This document shows, in pieces, positions 9,015 to 18,336 of a DNA stretch of 64,000 nt (position 1 is the stretch's first letter; each line of letters begins with the position of its first letter). The translations under genes were made by a program, and so were the position numbers. The notes under the pieces were generated by a model that made no database searches, was not told the DNA's origin, and was given only the letters and a program-made list of their open reading frames with translations. The DNA is taken from assembly GCF_944324505.1 (NCBI RefSeq), contig NZ_CALUWO010000002.1:301112-365111 (forward strand), given 5' to 3'. Source of the stretch: an uncultured Desulfovibrio sp. GTDB lineage: Bacteria > Desulfobacterota > Desulfovibrionia > Desulfovibrionales > Desulfovibrionaceae.

Positions 9015-9608
9015 TCATGGGGATGACGCCGCGGGGCAGGCGCTTTCGCCCCAGCGGCCCAGGGCATGGTCCAGATGCAACTGGTCAAGAATGCGGCCGC
9101 AGAACTGGTCCAGCAGCTCGTCCAGCGTTCGGGGATGAAGATAGAAGGCCGGCGAAAAGGGCATGATGACGGCCCCGGCCTCGTGCAGGGTCAGCATATT
9201 GCGCAGATGAATGCGGGAAAGCGGGCTTTCGCGGGTCACCAGCACCAGGGGCCGGCGCTCCTTGAGGCAGACATCCGCCGCCCGCTGGAGCAGATTGGCG
9301 GTCTGTCCGGCAGCCAGCGCGCCCAGCGTGTTCATGGAACAGGGAACGATCACCATGCCGGCATGCTGCCAGGAACCGCTGGCCGGCGGCGCGGCCATGT
9401 TTTCCGGCGCATGCAGCACCTGCACCGCCGCCGCCAGCTCCGCGACGGAAAGTCCCCCTTCCGCCCGCAGCACCGCCTCGGCCGCGCGGGTAATGATGCC
9501 ATGGGTGCACACGTCCTCCCGTGCTCCCAGCAGCCGCAGCAGATGCAGCGCCAGCGGCATGCCGCTGGCACCGCTGACTCCCACAAGAATGTTCCGTTGC
9601 CGTGCCAT
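9015..9608 (-). CDS. ubiX: UbiX-family flavin prenyltransferase
   Basis: This 197-residue protein is predicted to make prenylated FMN, the cofactor of UbiD-type decarboxylases. The flavin/prenyl-phosphate site is visible in VGVSGASGMPLALHLL at the N-terminus, IVPCSMNTLGALAAGQT, RAADVCLKERRPLVLVTRESPLS and HLRNMLTLHEAGAVIMP. Length suits the family. The start at 9608 is the first methionine that fits; the open frame further upstream runs through the divergent tRNA gene and is not coding. No ubiD partner is in the window. Confidence 0.92.
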   Translation of the reverse strand: MARQRNILVGVSGASGMPLALHLLRLLGAREDVCTHGIITRAAEAVLRAEGGLSVAELAAAVQVLHAPENMAAPPASGSWQHAGMVIVPCSMNTLGALAAGQTANLLQRAADVCLKERRPLVLVTRESPLSRIHLRNMLTLHEAGAVIMPFSPAFYLHPRTLDELLDQFCGRILDQLHLDHALGRWGESACPAASSP

Positions 9609-9704
9609 GGGCACAGTGTAGCCAAAGGCCGCGGCCTTGTCAGCCGCTGCCCTCCGCGCCTGCGGCTTGACAGTCCCCCGGCAAAAGGCTACAGGGAAAC
9701 GAGT

Positions 9705-9781
<77 letters not shown>

Positions 9782-9796
9782 TATCCTGCCTTTTCT

Positions 9797-9825
9797 GGCC
9801 GTGTCCCTGGACACGGCCTTTTTTC
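9797..9825 (+). terminator. Terminator downstream of tRNA-Arg
   Basis: A perfect stem GGCCGTGTCC / GGACACGGCC with a two-base loop is followed by TTTTTTC. It closes the single-gene tRNA transcript just before the convergent LysE-type gene. Confidence 0.92.
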
Positions 9826-9836
9826 TTGCGCGCTGC

Positions 9837-10523
9837 TCACAGCGCCATGCAGGCCAGGCGCAGGCCAAAGGCCATGAAGAATATCCCCGTCAGCCGATAC
9901 AGCCAGAGCTGTACCGCAGGCCGCAGAAACAGGGGGCGGATGCGGTCCAGCAGATGGGCCAGCGCCTGAAACCAGGCCAGCACCAGAAGCGCCATGATGC
10001 CGCCCAGCAGCAGAAACTGCGGCGGCAGGGGCGCGTCGGGGTCCATGAACTGCGGCAGAAAGGTCAGAAAATAGATGACGGCCTTGGGATTGAGGGCATT
10101 GGTCAGAAAACCCTGACCAAAGGCCCGCCGCAGGCCGGTCCCTGCTGCCGGAAGGTCGCGGCGGCCCGGCTGTCCCGCCGCCTGCGCCTGCCGGCTGTCT
10201 TCCGTCCCGCTGTAGCGCAGCACGGCCGCCGCTGCCGCCGCTGCGCTGCGCAGGGATTGCAGGCCCATCCAGACCAGAAAGGCCCCGCCCCCGTACTTGA
10301 GCAGGGAAAACAGCAGGGGGGAATGGGCAATGGCCGCCGAAATGCCCAGCATGGCCAGTGCCGTATGCAGGCAGATGCCCAGGGTGATGCCGCAGGCCGC
10401 GGCCGATCCCGCTGCCCGCCCCTGCCCCAGGGTGAGGCGCGCCATGAGGGCAAAGTCCGGCCCCGGCATGATGACCAGCAGCGCGGACAGCACGGTATAC
10501 AGAAAAAGACTTTCCAGTGACAT
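9837..10523 (-). CDS. LysE/RhtB-family amino-acid exporter
   Basis: This 228-residue inner-membrane protein has about six hydrophobic segments and the LysE superfamily signatures: the N-terminal VIMPGPDFALMARLTLGQG, then GGGAFLVWMGLQSLR and GFLTNALNPKAVIYFLTFLPQF. Members export amino acids or related small molecules; the substrate here is unknown. A Gly/Ala/Gln-rich loop (about 92-128) separates the two halves. The SDR gene is divergent, leaving a shared 112-bp promoter region. Confidence 0.9.
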   Translation of the reverse strand: MSLESLFLYTVLSALLVIMPGPDFALMARLTLGQGRAAGSAAACGITLGICLHTALAMLGISAAIAHSPLLFSLLKYGGGAFLVWMGLQSLRSAAAAAAAVLRYSGTEDSRQAQAAGQPGRRDLPAAGTGLRRAFGQGFLTNALNPKAVIYFLTFLPQFMDPDAPLPPQFLLLGGIMALLVLAWFQALAHLLDRIRPLFLRPAVQLWLYRLTGIFFMAFGLRLACMAL

Positions 10524-10635
10524 GCCTCACGCTCCTTGCAGCCGGGCAGGACATCCTTCATGATGGTACCGGTTCATGTGCTGTCTGGCCGGCTTCCCGT
10601 GCCGGCCCGGCATTCCCTTTTTCCCCGGAGGACCC

Positions 10636-11346
10636 ATGCCTGCCGTTCTTATTACCGGCGCCGCCGGCGGTATCGGACGCCATCTCTGCCAGGGCTTTGC
10701 CGCACAGGGCTTTCACGTGCTGGCCTGCGACAGGGAAGACTGCCGATTTGCCCATCCGCACATACACAGCCAGGTCATGGACCTGTGCTGCCCCGACGCT
10801 ATCCAGGCCGCCTTTGCCAGGGCCGTGGACCTGTTCGGCCCGCTGCACGTGCTTATCAACAATGGCGCCGTCAGCCACTTCTGCAAACCGCTGGAAGCCC
10901 TGACCGTGGCAGAATGGGACGCTGTCCTGCACACCAATCTGCGCGGCGCGGCGCTCTGCTGTCAGGCCTTTCTGGCGGCCAATGCCGGTGCGGGCTACGG
11001 ACGCATCATCAACATGGCCTCCACGCGCTGGCAGCAGAACGAGGCCCACTGGGAGGCCTATGGCGCGTCCAAGGGCGGCCTGGTGGCCCTGACGCAGTCG
11101 CTCTGCGTCTCCCTGCGCGGACGCGGCATCACGGTCAATGCCATCAGCCCGGGCTGGATCCACACCGGCGATGCCGCCGAACTTTCGGCAGAGGACCATG
11201 CCCAGCATCCCTCGGGGCGGGTGGGACGCCCAGACGACATTCTGCGGGCCTGTCTCTTTCTGGCCGATGCGGCCAATGACTTTGTCAATGGCGTCAATCT
11301 GCCCGTGGATGGCGGCATGACCCGCCGCATGATCTACAGCGAATAG
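10636..11346 (+). CDS. Short-chain dehydrogenase/reductase (SDR)
   Basis: This 236-residue classical SDR has cofactor motif TGAAGGIG (7-14), NNGA (75-78), catalytic Ser129, Tyr142 and Lys146 (YGASK), and the PGWI segment after the active site. Loss of the acid at the end of the second strand is not obvious (CDRED is present), which favours NAD. The substrate is not predictable. The start at 10636 has GGAGG six bases upstream. It stands alone, convergent with nhaC. Confidence 0.93.
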   Translation: MPAVLITGAAGGIGRHLCQGFAAQGFHVLACDREDCRFAHPHIHSQVMDLCCPDAIQAAFARAVDLFGPLHVLINNGAVSHFCKPLEALTVAEWDAVLHTNLRGAALCCQAFLAANAGAGYGRIINMASTRWQQNEAHWEAYGASKGGLVALTQSLCVSLRGRGITVNAISPGWIHTGDAAELSAEDHAQHPSGRVGRPDDILRACLFLADAANDFVNGVNLPVDGGMTRRMIYSE

Positions 11347-11387
11347 GCGCCGGCACAACGCCCTTGCCCGCCCCCCTCCGCAACGCA

Positions 11388-11421
11388 ACGGCCCCGCATC
11401 CGACGGATACGGGGCCGTTTC
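11388..11421. terminator. Bidirectional terminator between the SDR gene and nhaC
   Basis: The stem ACGGCCCCG(C/T)ATCCG pairs with CGGATACGGGGCCGT across a minimal loop, followed by TTTC on the plus strand. It lies between convergent stops. Confidence 0.85.
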
Positions 11422-11440
11422 TGCAACAAGGAAGCGTGGT

Positions 11441-12985
11441 CTATTCGTCGGCCAGCTGCGGCGCACGGGCACGCAGCACAAGCATGACAATGATCATGAC
11501 CGCCAGACCGGCGCCCAGACTGGGCAGCAGGCTGCCGCCGGTAAAGCCGGCCACCACATAGCCCACAAAGCTGCTGGCGGCAACAATGCAGGCATAGGGC
11601 ATCTGTGTGGATACATGCTCGATGTGGGTACAGGCCGCGCCGGCACTGGACAGGATGGTGGTATCGGAAATGGGCGAGCAGTGATCGCCGAACACGCTGC
11701 CGGCCAGGGTGGCAGACAGGCAGACCAGCACCAGATTGGGGTCAACAGCCTGCGCCACGGGCACCACAATGGGAATGAGGATGCCGAAGGTTCCCCAGGC
11801 CGTCCCCGTGGAAAAGCTCAGGAAACCGGCCAGCGCAAAGATGATGGCCGGCAGCAGACCGCCGGTCAGGCCGCCGTCCGCTTCTACCAGGGACTTGACA
11901 TACTGGGGCGTCTGCAAAAGATCGCGGCAGACCCCGGAAATGGTCCAGGCCAGCACCAGAATGATATTGGCCGGCATCATGGTCTTCATGCCCTGGGTGG
12001 CGCCGTCCATGAAGGTTCTGAGCGACATGCGCCCCAGGGCCACAAACTGCACAAAGGCCACCACCATGGCCGCAAAGGAGGCAATGACCAGCGCCTTGGA
12101 GGCCGTGCAGTTGCCGAAGGCCGCCGCCATGGTGTGATACGCCGGATTGTCCCCCCAGTAGCCGCCGTTATAGAGCAGCGCCAGCACGGCAAAGACGATC
12201 AGGCTGCCGATGGGCACAATCATGTCCAGCAGGTGCCCCTTGCCGCTGACCTCCGGCTGGCTGCGCTCCGTGGTGGCCGGTTCTTCCGCGCCGATGTCCC
12301 CCCGGCGGGCGCGCTGCTCGGCCCGCAGCATGGGGCCGAAGTCAAAACGTCCCATGCAGACCATGATCACCATGACCAGGGACAGCAGGGCATAGAAATT
12401 GTAGGGAATGGTGGCCACAAAGGCGGCAAAGTCGCTTTCAAAGGCATTGGTGGACTTGAGGTTGCTGCCCACGGCCGCCGCCCAGCTGGAAATGGGCGCA
12501 ATGATGCAGATGGGAGCCGCCGTGGCATCGATGATATAGGCCAGCTTGGCGCGGGAAATCTTGAAGGCATCCGTCACGGGGCGCATGACCGTGCCCACGG
12601 TAAGGCAGTTGAAATAGTCGTCAATGAAGATGAAAATCCCCAGGCCGCTGGTGGACAGCATGGCCGAACGGCGGCTGGTGATGTGCTTGGTGGCCCACTT
12701 GCCGTAGGCCCGGGTGCCGCCGGCCATGGCAATGACGTAGACCAGCGCCCCCAGCAGGGTGCAGAAGATGATGATGCTGAAGTCCACCTTGGTGGTCATG
12801 ACCTCAAAGGCGGTCTCCACGGGTTTCACCAGCAGCGAGCCGGTGCCGGCGCCGATGGTGTGAATGACAGTCCCGGCAAGAATGCCGAGAAAAAGGGAAG
12901 AAATGACTTCCTTGGTCAGCAGCGCCAGGGTGATGGCGATGATGGGCGGCAGCAGAGACAGCCAGCCAGCGGCAAACGGCTCCAT
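11441..12985 (-). CDS. nhaC: NhaC-family Na+/H+ antiporter
   Basis: This 514-residue polytopic membrane protein has about 12 helices. Family features include WLSLLPPIIAITLALLTKEV at the N-terminus, IFIDDYFNCLTVGTVMRP, GTAWGTFGILIPIVVP and GDHCSPISDTTILSSAGA, all typical of NhaC/malate-lactate antiporters. It should exchange Na+ for H+, possibly coupled to an organic anion in some family members. Start 12985 gives the standard N-terminus with GGAG about ten bases upstream. It is a single gene flanked by terminators. Confidence 0.92.
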   Translation of the reverse strand: MEPFAAGWLSLLPPIIAITLALLTKEVISSLFLGILAGTVIHTIGAGTGSLLVKPVETAFEVMTTKVDFSIIIFCTLLGALVYVIAMAGGTRAYGKWATKHITSRRSAMLSTSGLGIFIFIDDYFNCLTVGTVMRPVTDAFKISRAKLAYIIDATAAPICIIAPISSWAAAVGSNLKSTNAFESDFAAFVATIPYNFYALLSLVMVIMVCMGRFDFGPMLRAEQRARRGDIGAEEPATTERSQPEVSGKGHLLDMIVPIGSLIVFAVLALLYNGGYWGDNPAYHTMAAAFGNCTASKALVIASFAAMVVAFVQFVALGRMSLRTFMDGATQGMKTMMPANIILVLAWTISGVCRDLLQTPQYVKSLVEADGGLTGGLLPAIIFALAGFLSFSTGTAWGTFGILIPIVVPVAQAVDPNLVLVCLSATLAGSVFGDHCSPISDTTILSSAGAACTHIEHVSTQMPYACIVAASSFVGYVVAGFTGGSLLPSLGAGLAVMIIVMLVLRARAPQLADE

Positions 12986-13195
12986 GAAAACAGCTCCGGG
13001 TAGGTTGGGGTTGCAGGGGATGCACCTTGCCGGCGGCTGTTCCGGCTGTTCCTGCGGCAACAGCACGGCAGCTCTCCGGCACCATCATATCACAGTGTCC
13101 TGTCGCCACGGGCGACAAAATTTCCGTCATGCACAACGCCGCAGGGCCGCGCGGGACCTTCCGCGCCGCGACGCACACACAAGGCAGCAGCGTCT

Positions 13196-13669
13196 TCAGG
13201 GCAGGGCCAGGCGCTCCAGCGTCACAGCGGTCACCCGCCCCCGCGTCAGATGGCTGTTGGCCACCACGGCCAGTTCTTCCTGCACGGCGGACAGGCCGGT
13301 GCCGTCACGCAGCAGACGCACCCCCCGCTGGCACAGATAGTAGAACAGCGCGTCCCGCAGCTCCGGCTGCCGCCGGCGCGCTTCGTCCAGGCCGGGACCG
13401 TCCGCCATGTGCAACACCAGGCGGCAGACCACAAGGTCCCCGCGCTCCGGGCTTTCGCCGGTCATGCGCGGGGGAATAAAGAAGGGCGCCAGCACCAGCG
13501 CATGGTCAGACGGCGCACGGGCCACCGTTCCGCTGTCCGCCGGACGGGCCGGCACCGAGGCCCAGGCCATGGTCCAGCCGGTCAGCAGCACGGCACAGCA
13601 CAGGACGGCCCCTGCCAGGCGCCAGCCCCCCGGCATGCTGCCGGTATGCGCGCGGTGTTTCCGTTGCAT
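13196..13669 (-). CDS. Exported or membrane-anchored FliL-like protein
   Basis: This 157-residue protein has a basic N-terminus, one hydrophobic segment (about 17-37, possibly a signal anchor or signal peptide) and a C-terminal domain. That domain follows the FliL pattern: a strand, a long acidic/basic helix (DEARRRQPELRDALFYYLC), a Leu-rich segment, then an ELAVVANSHLTRGRVTAVTLERLAL ending. FliL sits at the flagellar motor, but no flagellar gene is near, and a generic stomatin-like or unknown periplasmic role is equally possible. A GGGAG motif precedes the start. Confidence 0.55.
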   Translation of the reverse strand: MQRKHRAHTGSMPGGWRLAGAVLCCAVLLTGWTMAWASVPARPADSGTVARAPSDHALVLAPFFIPPRMTGESPERGDLVVCRLVLHMADGPGLDEARRRQPELRDALFYYLCQRGVRLLRDGTGLSAVQEELAVVANSHLTRGRVTAVTLERLALP

Positions 13670-14011
13670 GGGCAGGCTCCCTCTCCCTGATGTTTTTCCG
13701 CCGGCACTACGGGATGATCGGCTGCCTTTTCTCCCCCAAGATGTGCCCTACGTCAAGCCTCCCCGGGCAGAAAACGCAGACAAAAGCGCCCCGCCTGTCA
13801 GGGAGCAGGACCCTGCCTGCCGCCTGTTCCATGCCCTCACGGAGCGCCGCACCGTGCCGGCCCGGCGCCACGGGAAGCGCCCTTTTTACGGTGTCGGGGA
13901 AGCATCCCTGTCCATAACGGCAGCAGCCGCCTTGCCGCAGCGCACGCCCAGGAGCACGCCCGGCCGGGAGAACGGTAAGCCCCTGCCAGACTCCCGGAGG
14001 CGAAAATCCGC
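13670..14011. other. Intergenic stretch with no recognised gene
   Basis: These 342 bases between the FliL-like gene and the AbrB gene have open frames only as GC-rich shadows. None has recognisable protein character or a ribosome binding site. It probably contains the promoter of the FliL-like gene on the minus strand, but no convincing promoter pair was seen. Confidence 0.5.
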
Positions 14012-14509
14012 CTAATGTTGCAGGAAATGGTGCAGCAGCCAGCTCAGCAAGGGCGCCAGGATGACCACCGTATACAGGCGCACAATATGAAAGGCCATGA
14101 TGGTGGGCGCCGTTTGGCCCAGGTCCGTGGCCAGCCCCATGACCGCCTGCAGGCCGCCGGGACTGGTGGCCAGCACGGCGCTGGCCGCATCCATGCCCGT
14201 CATGGAGGAAATGGCCCAGGCCCCCACGCAGCCCGCCACCAGCAGCAGGCCGGTGGCGGCAAACATGAGGCCCGCCATGCTCCGGATTTCCAGCAGGGTT
14301 GTGGTGGTCAGCATATTGCCCACAAAGATGCCGATGGAAATCTGCGCCACCAGCTGAAACAGGGCCGGCGTATCCGCCATGAGCTGGCCCAGCAGCTTGC
14401 CCGCCAGCACGGCCAGCACGGCGCCCAGCATGGGACCGCCGGGAACATGCAGCCAGTGAAACAGCAGCCCCCCGGCCGTGCCGCAAAGAACAATGAGCAA
14501 AAAGGTCAT
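14012..14509 (-). CDS. AbrB-family membrane protein, single repeat
   Basis: This 165-residue hydrophobic protein matches one repeat of the AbrB/ammonia-monooxygenase-like family, with HVPGGPMLGAVLAVL, ISIGIFVGNMLTTTTL, MDAASAVLATSPGGLQAVMGLATDLG and a final AFHIVRLYTVVILAPLL. Typical AbrB family members carry two such repeats (about 350 residues), so this is a half-length form that might dimerise. Its function is unknown. Nothing in the downstream 340 bases resembles the missing half. Confidence 0.82.
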   Translation of the reverse strand: MTFLLIVLCGTAGGLLFHWLHVPGGPMLGAVLAVLAGKLLGQLMADTPALFQLVAQISIGIFVGNMLTTTTLLEIRSMAGLMFAATGLLLVAGCVGAWAISSMTGMDAASAVLATSPGGLQAVMGLATDLGQTAPTIMAFHIVRLYTVVILAPLLSWLLHHFLQH

Positions 14510-14532
14510 GGCCCCCCCCTTGCGCTGAAGGT

Positions 14533-14557
14533 GAAAAAAACCCCCGCAGGGCGGGGG
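14533..14557 (-). terminator. Terminator of the rpmE-DUF1385-prfA operon
   Basis: On the minus strand, CCCCCGC and GCGGGGG form a perfect stem with a CCT loop followed by TTTTTTTC, eight bases after the prfA stop codon. Confidence 0.95.
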
Positions 14558-14564
14558 CGGATGG

Positions 14565-15638
14565 CTACGCTTCCTCGGCGTGGGCCTTGAGCGCCTCGGC
14601 CTGGGCAGCCGTGGCCAGAGCTTCCAGAAGCGGATCCAGTTCCCCTTCCATGATGCGGTCCAGGGAATACAGGGTCAGATTGATGCGATGGTCCGTGCAA
14701 CGTCCCTGCGGGAAATTGTAGGTGCGGATGCGCTCGGAGCGGTCACCGGACCCCACCTGCGCACGGCGGTCAGCCGACAGCTCGCTGTTCTGGCGCTCAC
14801 GTTCGGCCGCCAGGATGCGCGAGGCCAGAACCTTCATGGCGCGGGCCTTGTTCTTGTGCTGAGAGCGTTCGTCCTGGCAGGTCACCACCGTACCCGTGGG
14901 GATATGGGTGATGCGCACGGCGGACTCGGTCTTGTTGACGTGCTGCCCACCGGCCCCGGAGGCCCGGTAAATGTCGATGCGCAGGTCTTCGGGGCGGATT
15001 TCCACGTCCACTTCCTCGGCTTCGGGCATAACGGCCACCGTGGCCGCCGACGTGTGGATGCGGCCCTGCGTTTCCGTGGCCGGCACACGCTGCACGCGGT
15101 GCGCCCCGGCCTCGAACTTGAGGTGGCTGTACACGCGGTCCCCGGAAATAAGGCAGATAATTTCCTTGTATCCGCCGGAATCCGAGGGAGACTCGCTCAT
15201 GATTTCCACCTTCCAGCCCTTGATTTCGGCATAGCGGGTGTACATGCGGAACAGATCCGCCGCAAAGAGCGAGGCTTCCTCACCGCCCGTGCCGGCGCGG
15301 ATTTCCAGAATGGTGTTCTTGTCATCCAGCGGGTCCTTGGGCAGCAGCAGCACCTTGAGGTCATGCTCCAGCTTGGGCAGTTCCTTTTCGGCTGCCGCAA
15401 TTTCCTCCTGTGCCATTTCCCGGATTTCCGGGTCGCTGTCGTGCAGCATCTGCTTGTTGTCCGCCAGGTCCTGCTCCAGCTTGCGATGCTTGCGGAACAG
15501 GGTCACCACATCCTTCAGATCGGCATGGGCCTTGGCCACCTTGCGGTACTGCTCCTGGTCATTGTAGACGGCAGGGTCCGCAAGCTGCTGCTCCAGCTCA
15601 TCATATTTCTTTTCCAGGGCTTCCAGTTTAGCGAACAT
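14565..15638 (-). CDS. prfA: Peptide chain release factor 1
   Basis: This 357-residue protein terminates translation at UAA and UAG. The PAT stop-codon recognition tripeptide lies in [14 protein letters not shown]. The catalytic GGQ loop lies in [19 protein letters not shown]. The C-terminal domain carries [19 protein letters not shown]. Length is standard for RF1. It is the last gene of an rpmE-DUF1385-prfA unit, 25 bp after the DUF1385 gene. This order is common in bacteria, often followed by prmC, which is absent here. Confidence 0.98.
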   Translation of the reverse strand: MFAKLEALEKKYDELEQQLADPAVYNDQEQYRKVAKAHADLKDVVTLFRKHRKLEQDLADNKQMLHDSDPEIREMAQEEIAAAEKELPKLEHDLKVLLLPKDPLDDKNTILEIRAGTGGEEASLFAADLFRMYTRYAEIKGWKVEIMSESPSDSGGYKEIICLISGDRVYSHLKFEAGAHRVQRVPATETQGRIHTSAATVAVMPEAEEVDVEIRPEDLRIDIYRASGAGGQHVNKTESAVRITHIPTGTVVTCQDERSQHKNKARAMKVLASRILAAERERQNSELSADRRAQVGSGDRSERIRTYNFPQGRCTDHRINLTLYSLDRIMEGELDPLLEALATAAQAEALKAHAEEA

Positions 15639-15663
15639 GTATCCTCCACGGAAACGGAACGCC

Positions 15664-16662
15664 TCAGGCGTTGTCGATGGTGTAGGGGGCCGTCTGAATG
15701 TCGCGCCCTGCCTGCTCGTCCCCGAGGGCTTCGCGCAGGGCCACCACGGCCACTTCCAGCTGCGGCCCGTCAGGCTCCGCCGTGGTCAGACGCTGGAGCA
15801 TGAGGCCCGGCGTGCGCAGGACGCTGGCCCACGGGCCGTCGGACAGACGCGCGGCATAGCGGATAAGCTCGTAGGCCAGCGCGCTGATGGGGATGACCAG
15901 AAAAAGCTTGAACACCACGGTCAGCACCTGCTTGGCCAGCCCGCCGGACGGGGTGTACAGGGCCAGCATGGCCGGCACGAGCACGGCGTGCATAATGATG
16001 GAAATGCAGATCACAAACAGCAGAAAGGTGGTACCGCAGCGCGGGTGCAGGCGGCTCATGCGCCCGGCCGTCTGCGCGCTGACCACGCCGCCGTGCTCAA
16101 AGGCATGGATGGTCTTGTGCTCCGCCCCATGGTACTGATAGACGCGCCGGATATCCGGCAGCAGGGAAATGGCCCAGATATAGCCTGCAAAAATGCAGCA
16201 CTTGTAAAAGCCGTCCCACAGGTGAAAGGTCAGTCCCTCCACACCGCCGCCCAGCCCCAGCCACTGCATGAGCAGCGAAAGCCCGTGGGGCACCACCACA
16301 AAGAGCACCAGCGCCAGCGCCAGCGAGAGCGCCAGCGTCAGCACAAGATGCCAGCCCTCCAGCGGGGTTTCGTCTTCCCCGGTCTGGGCCTCGGCCGAGC
16401 GGTTGAGCGCCTTGATGCCATTGACCATGGTTTCCAGCAGCACGGGAAAACCGCGCACAAAGGGCTTTTTCAGCAGGGGATGCCGGGTAAGCGAAAACCA
16501 GGGATGACGCTGCACGCCGATGCTGCCGTCAGGACGGCGCACGGCCAGCGCATAACGGTCGCCATGGCGCATCATAATGCCTTCCATGACTGCCTGTCCG
16601 CCCACGGCAGGGCAGGACGAACGCATGGCCAGCATGAGGGCGCGAAGAACAGTGCGAAACAT
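15664..16662 (-). CDS. DUF1385 family membrane protein
   Basis: This 332-residue protein is of unknown function. It has the family signature [26 protein letters not shown] near the N-terminus, [15 protein letters not shown] in the centre and [14 protein letters not shown], with membrane segments near 105-130, 155-170, 205-240 and 245-270. The conserved His residues of the HGAEHK segment suggest a metal or catalytic site, but no activity is established. It lies between rpmE and prfA, as in many genomes. Confidence 0.9.
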   Translation of the reverse strand: MFRTVLRALMLAMRSSCPAVGGQAVMEGIMMRHGDRYALAVRRPDGSIGVQRHPWFSLTRHPLLKKPFVRGFPVLLETMVNGIKALNRSAEAQTGEDETPLEGWHLVLTLALSLALALVLFVVVPHGLSLLMQWLGLGGGVEGLTFHLWDGFYKCCIFAGYIWAISLLPDIRRVYQYHGAEHKTIHAFEHGGVVSAQTAGRMSRLHPRCGTTFLLFVICISIIMHAVLVPAMLALYTPSGGLAKQVLTVVFKLFLVIPISALAYELIRYAARLSDGPWASVLRTPGLMLQRLTTAEPDGPQLEVAVVALREALGDEQAGRDIQTAPYTIDNA

Positions 16663-16682
16663 AGACCCCCTATACGGATAGA

Positions 16683-16728
16683 CCTCTGGAAAGGCCGCAC
16701 AACAGGATGCTGACGGCCTTGCCAGAGG
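16683..16728 (-). repeat. Inverted repeat between rpmE and the DUF1385 gene
   Basis: CCTCTGGaaAGGCCG and CGGCCTTgCCAGAGG form a long, nearly perfect stem around a 16-base loop on the transcribed strand. No T tract follows, so it looks more like an mRNA processing or stabilising hairpin than a simple terminator. Confidence 0.5.
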
Positions 16729-16784
16729 TAAGATCTGTCGTCCCCGGGGACGGCACAACGGGCTTGCCGCAGGTGCGGCAGGCG

Positions 16785-16997
16785 CTACTTCTGCTCGAAC
16801 TTGGCGTACTTCTTGCGGAAGCGGTCGATACGGCCGGCCGTGTCGAGGAAACGCTGCTTGCCGGTAAAGAAGGGATGGCAGGCGGAGCACACTTCCACAT
16901 GCACCTGCTCGCCCTTGGTGGAGAGCACTTCTTCGGTATTGCCGCAGGCGCAGGTGATGGTAGCCTTGTACACCTTGGGATGGATGTCTTTCTTCAT
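16785..16997 (-). CDS. rpmE: 50S ribosomal protein L31
   Basis: This 70-residue protein is the zinc-containing form of L31: Cys16-x-Cys18 and Cys37-x2-Cys40 supply the metal ligands. It begins [10 protein letters not shown], has [27 protein letters not shown] and ends in a basic tail. Length and sequence match the family fully. It heads the operon with the DUF1385 gene and prfA. Confidence 0.98.
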   Translation of the reverse strand: MKKDIHPKVYKATITCACGNTEEVLSTKGEQVHVEVCSACHPFFTGKQRFLDTAGRIDRFRKKYAKFEQK

Positions 16998-17193
16998 GAT
17001 CAACCTCGTGTATGGCCAACGGCTTGCGCCGTTGCAAAATCGTTGCCGGGCAGCGCCGGACGGGCGCGCCCAAACGTAGCAGGGCCAAAATCTATAGCCC
17101 GCTTTCGGGCATTTGGCAAGCCTTGGACGCCAGGCGGCAAAAATTTTCCCTGCCGCATTGCGGGCCATGGCGCAAGCCGCTACACTGCCGCCC

Positions 17194-18027
17194 ATGTCAG
17201 CTACGCAATCCACTGCCAGACCGCCCCGTCCCAAGGTGGCCCGCCTGCGGGCCGATGCCCTTGTCCATGCCCAGGGCCTTGCCGAAAGCCGCGAACAGGC
17301 CCGCCGCCTCATCATGGCGGGCAAGGTGGCCCTCTCGCCCGAGGGCCTGCCGCCCGGCGCGCCGCCTCTCCTGGTGGACAAGCCCGGCCATGCCTATCCC
17401 GAAACCACCACCTTCGTGCTGCTGGAAAAGGAGCGCTACGTCAGCCGCGGCGCCTACAAGCTGTTGACCATTCTGGACAATTTCGGTCTGGATGTGCGCG
17501 GCCTGGTCTGCCTGGATGCCGGCGCCAGCACCGGCGGCTTCACGGACTGCCTGCTCCAGCACGGGGCAGCGCGCGTCTATGCCGTGGATGTGGGCAAAAA
17601 CCAGCTCCACGAGCGCCTGCGGGCCGATGCCCGCGTCATCAGCATGGAAGGGGTCAACCTGCGCTCCGCCCCGGCCAGCCTGCTTCCCGAAGCCGTGGAC
17701 CTGGTGGTGGGCGATGTGTCCTTCATTTCCCTGACGCTCATTCTGCCCACCTGTCTCCAGTGGCTGCGCCCCGGCGGGCGCATGGCCATTCTCATCAAGC
17801 CGCAGTTTGAGCTGGGTCCCGGCGAGACCGTCAGGGGCGTGGTGCGGGATGATGCCGCCCGCCAGCGCGCCGTGGACAAGATTCTGACCTTCTGCCGCGA
17901 GACCCTGCATCTGCACTGCGAAGGCGTCCTGCCTGCGGCCATCCGCGGCCCCAAGGGCAATCAGGAATACATGGCGCTCATGCGCCGCCCTGACGCTGCC
18001 GAAAACACTCCCCCGGACATGGCCTGA
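17194..18027 (+). CDS. tlyA: TlyA-family rRNA (cytidine-2-prime-O)-methyltransferase
   Basis: This 277-residue protein has an N-terminal S4 RNA-binding domain ([17 protein letters not shown]) and an FtsJ-type SAM methyltransferase domain: [27 protein letters not shown] with the SAM-binding glycines, [24 protein letters not shown] and [10 protein letters not shown]. In mycobacteria, TlyA methylates 16S and 23S rRNA and also shows haemolysin activity. ATG 17194 gives the standard start; an alternative at 17167 is possible, and neither has a strong ribosome binding site. Confidence 0.92.
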   Translation: MSATQSTARPPRPKVARLRADALVHAQGLAESREQARRLIMAGKVALSPEGLPPGAPPLLVDKPGHAYPETTTFVLLEKERYVSRGAYKLLTILDNFGLDVRGLVCLDAGASTGGFTDCLLQHGAARVYAVDVGKNQLHERLRADARVISMEGVNLRSAPASLLPEAVDLVVGDVSFISLTLILPTCLQWLRPGGRMAILIKPQFELGPGETVRGVVRDDAARQRAVDKILTFCRETLHLHCEGVLPAAIRGPKGNQEYMALMRRPDAAENTPPDMA

Positions 18028-18336
18028 TAGCTGCCGCCCCTCCGCCGACAACTACGCCGGGCGCCGGCGAGCCGCCGCGCCATGCGGCATGCTGCGGCCT
18101 GCCCGCCTGCGTCGCCGGATACCGGACAGACGCCACCGGCAGCGACGGCGCACGCGCTGTCTGGACAGCGGGCAGAACGCAGACAGGTCCCCTCCGCAAC
18201 AAACGGCATTTTTCGCAGAACAGAGCGTCAGAAAACGCGGGCGCCAGGGGAGGCCGCATCCCGCACGAACACGGTCTTGTCGATGCCGACATGCGGAAAA
18301 CGACCGCTGGCAGCAGGCCGAAACGGTACGCTGCCC
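18028..18336. other. Convergent intergenic stretch, nothing recognised
   Basis: These 309 bases separate tlyA from the convergent TraT-like gene. Imperfect GC-rich inverted repeats occur near 18055-18095, but there is no T-tailed terminator and no coding sequence with recognisable character. Confidence 0.5.

Noticed and set aside
13101..13117. Small hairpin TGTCGCC/GGCGACA upstream of nhaC considered as a riboswitch
   Set aside because: It is too short and lacks conserved riboswitch features. It may be part of the promoter region only.
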